DNA of 64,000 nucleotides from NCBI RefSeq assembly GCF_000759445.1, contig NZ_JRMB01000001.1, positions 1,116,001 to 1,180,000 of the forward strand, in the 5' to 3' direction. Position 1 is the stretch's first letter, and each line of letters opens with the position of its first letter. The notes beneath the pieces are model-generated. The model did not search any database. It was given only the letters and a program-made list of their open reading frames with translations, and had not been told where the DNA came from. The translations under genes and the position numbers were made by a program. Source of the stretch: Pseudomonas lutea (GTDB lineage Bacteria; Pseudomonadota; Gammaproteobacteria; Pseudomonadales; Pseudomonadaceae). Positions 62,103 to 64,000 of this stretch are shown here, in pieces.

Positions 62103-62687
62103 AAGATCTACAGCTAGATCAATATCTACAGCTAGATCAAGGTCAAAAGCGGTTCGGCCTAACGGCCTCGGGTTTCGCCTTCGGCGAGTTACTTGATAGA
62201 GCCCCAAGTAACCAAGGGCTTGTGCTCCTGGTTTGGCCCCTCCTTCGTCGGGGTTCCTTCACTCCGGTCTTGCTCCGTGGGCCCGCGCCGAACGGACATC
62301 CATGTCCTGACGGCGCTCTCGCCGCATCCATGCGGCTCGACCCACTGCGCAAAACCTGCGTTCAGCCTGCACCCAAGTCGCGTTTTGCGGTGTCTGGAAT
62401 TTTTGCGGATGAAGAGCAGAAGCAGAGCAACAGCAGAGCAACAGCAGAGCAACAGCAGAGCAACAGCAGAGCAACAGCAGAGCAACAGCAGAGCAACAGC
62501 AGAGCAACAGCAGAGCAACAGCAGAGCAACAGCAGAGCAACAGCAGAGCAACAGCAGAGCAACAGCAGAGCAACAGCAGAGCAACAGCAGAGCAACAGCA
62601 GAGCAACAGCAGAGCAACAGCAGAGCAACAGCAGAGCAACAGCAGAGCAAGTGCGGAGCAAATGCGGAGCAAAAGCAGAGCCAAAGC
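62103..62687 (+). repeat. GATC-rich repeat element, copy 3, with an expanded 11-bp minisatellite
   Basis: The core (about 62151-62410) matches copies 1 and 2. The left end is two 18-bp units (ATCTACAGCTAGATCAAT/AAG at 62106-62141), each three 6-mers long. The right end is AGAGCAACAGC repeated about twenty times without change (62425-62645) and then a few degenerate units to 62687. Because 11 is not a multiple of three and no stop codon arises, long artificial ORFs appear on both strands. No gene is supported in the gap 61992-62887. Confidence 0.93.
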
Positions 62688-62755
62688 TTCCCGGCTAAAG
62701 CCGGTCCCACAGGGTGTACGCGGTGCTGTTAGTGGGACCGGCTTTAGCCGGGAAG
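62687..62755. repeat. Paired palindromic repeat
   Basis: CTTCCCGGCTAAAGCCGGTCCCAC faces GTGGGACCGGCTTTAGCCGGGAAG, giving a large perfect hairpin. It abuts the end of the 11-bp minisatellite. Confidence 0.88.
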
Positions 62756-62887
62756 AGGCCGGTGTGGGCGCCATCAAATTCGGGGCAGACACCATCAACG
62801 TGGAGTGAGCTTGCTCACGAAGACGGCGTTTCGGACGCTGAAGGTCTGGTCGTGCTCACGCCCAGCCTGGGCGGCGCACCAAGTGCT

Positions 62888-64000
62888 TCAGGCCTGATTG
62901 CCACCCCGGCTCAATGCCCCCAGACGACCGGAGATGGACTGCATGCCTTTGCCCAGTTCGCGCAAGGTGCCGGCGTCCCTGGCGCCTTGTTCGCTGGAGG
63001 CGTGGATGCGCACCGCCAGTTCGTTGATTTCGTGGGTGACATGGCTTTGCTCCTGGGCGGCGACGGCAATCTGATGAGCGCGCTGGACGATGTCGTCGAA
63101 GCTGAACACGGTGGTGCCCAGTGTGGCGGCGACGCTGACGGCTTGCTGCACCGACTCACGGGTGCGGGTGGCACCGCTTTGCATGGTCGAGACGGCCGCG
63201 GTGGAGGCCTGACGCAATTGCGAGATCATCTCCTGAATCTCGTTCGCCGACGCCTGGGTTCGCCCGGCGAGGGTACGCACCTCGTCAGCCACGACTGCAA
63301 AACCGCGGCCCTGCTCGCCTGCGCGCGCCGCTTCGATCGCCGCGTTCAGGGCCAGCAGGTTGGTCTGTTGGGAAATCGATTTGATCACCTCCAGGACGCT
63401 GCCCACGCGCTCGATGTCATCGCCCAGCTGGGTGATGGCGCCGGCCGCCCCGGCAATGTCCGTCGCCAGCACCTCGATGGACTGGCTGTTGTGGTTGACC
63501 TGATCCTGGCTTTTTTGCGCGTCGCCCAGGGAACGGCGGGCGGTGTCGGAGCAGTCCGTGGTGTTCTGGGCAACTTCGTTGGCACTGGCCGACATCTCGG
63601 TGATCGCCGTCGCCAGCAAGGTGTTGTCTTGACGCTGGGATTCGGCCCGCTCGGCCACGCCTTGGGACAGCTGCGCCAGTTCGTTGGCCTGGCGCTCCAG
63701 GGACAGCGATTCCTCGGCGATGCGATGCAGCATGTTGCGCAGCGAGCCGGCGTATTGATTGACCGACTCACGCAGCGCGCCAATCTCGTCGGCGCGCAAA
63801 ATCGCCAGCTGGGTGTCGGTCTGACCGCCCTGCCCCAGACTCGAGATCTGTGCAGTGGTTTCCTCCAGTTGCGCCAGAAGCCGTTTGCCGGCCAGCCAGG
63901 CCAGACCCAGCAGCACGCCAAGCAGCGGCAGCAGGAACAACAGAATCTGTCCGGTGAGGCGGTTGGCCAGGCCGACAACGCGGGCTTCCGGCGTCACCAA
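62888..64000 (-). CDS. Methyl-accepting chemotaxis protein (partial, 5' end off the window)
   Basis: About 370 residues of a chemoreceptor: a membrane helix ([20 protein letters not shown]), a HAMP-like linker, and a signalling domain with the conserved tip [34 protein letters not shown]. The ligand domain and true start lie beyond the right edge; the frame is open to position 64000. Its stop codon is at 62888. Confidence 0.94.
   Translation of the reverse strand: MVTPEARVVGLANRLTGQILLFLLPLLGVLLGLAWLAGKRLLAQLEETTAQISSLGQGGQTDTQLAILRADEIGALRESVNQYAGSLRNMLHRIAEESLSLERQANELAQLSQGVAERAESQRQDNTLLATAITEMSASANEVAQNTTDCSDTARRSLGDAQKSQDQVNHNSQSIEVLATDIAGAAGAITQLGDDIERVGSVLEVIKSISQQTNLLALNAAIEAARAGEQGRGFAVVADEVRTLAGRTQASANEIQEMISQLRQASTAAVSTMQSGATRTRESVQQAVSVAATLGTTVFSFDDIVQRAHQIAVAAQEQSHVTHEINELAVRIHASSEQGARDAGTLRELGKGMQSISGRLGALSRGGNQA

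Noticed and set aside
62412..62687. Possible CRISPR array
   Set aside because: The repeat is 11 bp with no variable spacers and no cas genes nearby; it is a minisatellite.
62189..62798. Leu/Cys-rich and Gln/Ser-rich repeat proteins on both strands
   Set aside because: They are translations of the 11-bp minisatellite, which is open in all frames, and of the repeat element core. No ribosome-binding site or family support.

Overview
The window looks like chromosomal DNA of a Pseudomonas, most likely of the fluorescens lineage. The reasons are the high-GC coding style, dense minus- and plus-strand operons with 4-nt ATGA overlaps, the gene content (type VI secretion, several chemoreceptors, TonB siderophore receptor, opine-oxidase-like enzymes), and the abundant intergenic palindromes of the TAGGAGCCGGCTTGCTGGCGAA type. 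The genus is an inference from sequence style and gene content, not from a marker gene.

Layout. 1-8192 (minus): part of a type VI secretion operon, transcribed tssB-tssC-tssK-tssL-ompA-like-hcp-clpV, with clpV running off the left edge. 8580-15295: a GapN-like aldehyde dehydrogenase, a membrane diguanylate cyclase, a HhH-GPD/DUF72 pair, a RES/Xre-type toxin-antitoxin pair with a candidate operator, and a PRISE-type SDR. 15412-17587: a TonB-dependent siderophore receptor behind a candidate Fur box. 17681-18505: a 238-bp tandem array of REP doublets, then tRNA-Asn with its own promoter and terminator. 18574-26061: RibD/DHFR-like reductase, SRPBCC protein, YcaC-like hydrolase, and an amidohydrolase/monooxygenase/DoxX operon, followed by a 1.1-kb repeat island and a LysR regulator. 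26202-31693: an AraC regulator facing a degenerate HD protein, and a three-gene signalling cluster (winged-helix ATPase, FixJ-type regulator, hybrid pseudokinase-GAF-histidine kinase).

32106-45869: MFS transporter, a molybdenum hydroxylase operon (triheme cytochrome, 2Fe-2S subunit, Mo subunit), exported metallo-beta-lactamase-fold hydrolase, MscS channel with cyclic-nucleotide domain, Dps-like ferritin, DedA-rhodanese fusion, a zinc-type HemB, a second MFS and a methyltransferase. 45900-46810 is a composite repeat array. 46829-56447: a chemoreceptor, then a divergent IclR regulator and a seven-gene operon that couples a polyamine-type ABC importer to a three-subunit flavin/iron-sulfur amine oxidase. 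57047-61991: CPA1 antiporter, formate/nitrite channel, MoaA, thioredoxin and an alpha/beta hydrolase. 62103-62755: a third copy of the GATC-rich repeat element with an expanded 11-bp minisatellite. 62888 to the end is a second chemoreceptor, cut by the window edge.

The most unusual signal is a repeat family present three times (24121-24477, 24778-25121 inverted, 62103-62687). Each copy has a conserved core of about 270 bp, a 6-bp-period array rich in GATC at one end, and an array seeded from an 11-bp unit at the other. Each array has evolved to a different repeat sequence. Second in interest are the IclR-linked import-and-oxidation operon of unknown substrate and the degenerate kinase/HD signalling proteins. 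No CRISPR array, prophage or complete insertion sequence was seen.
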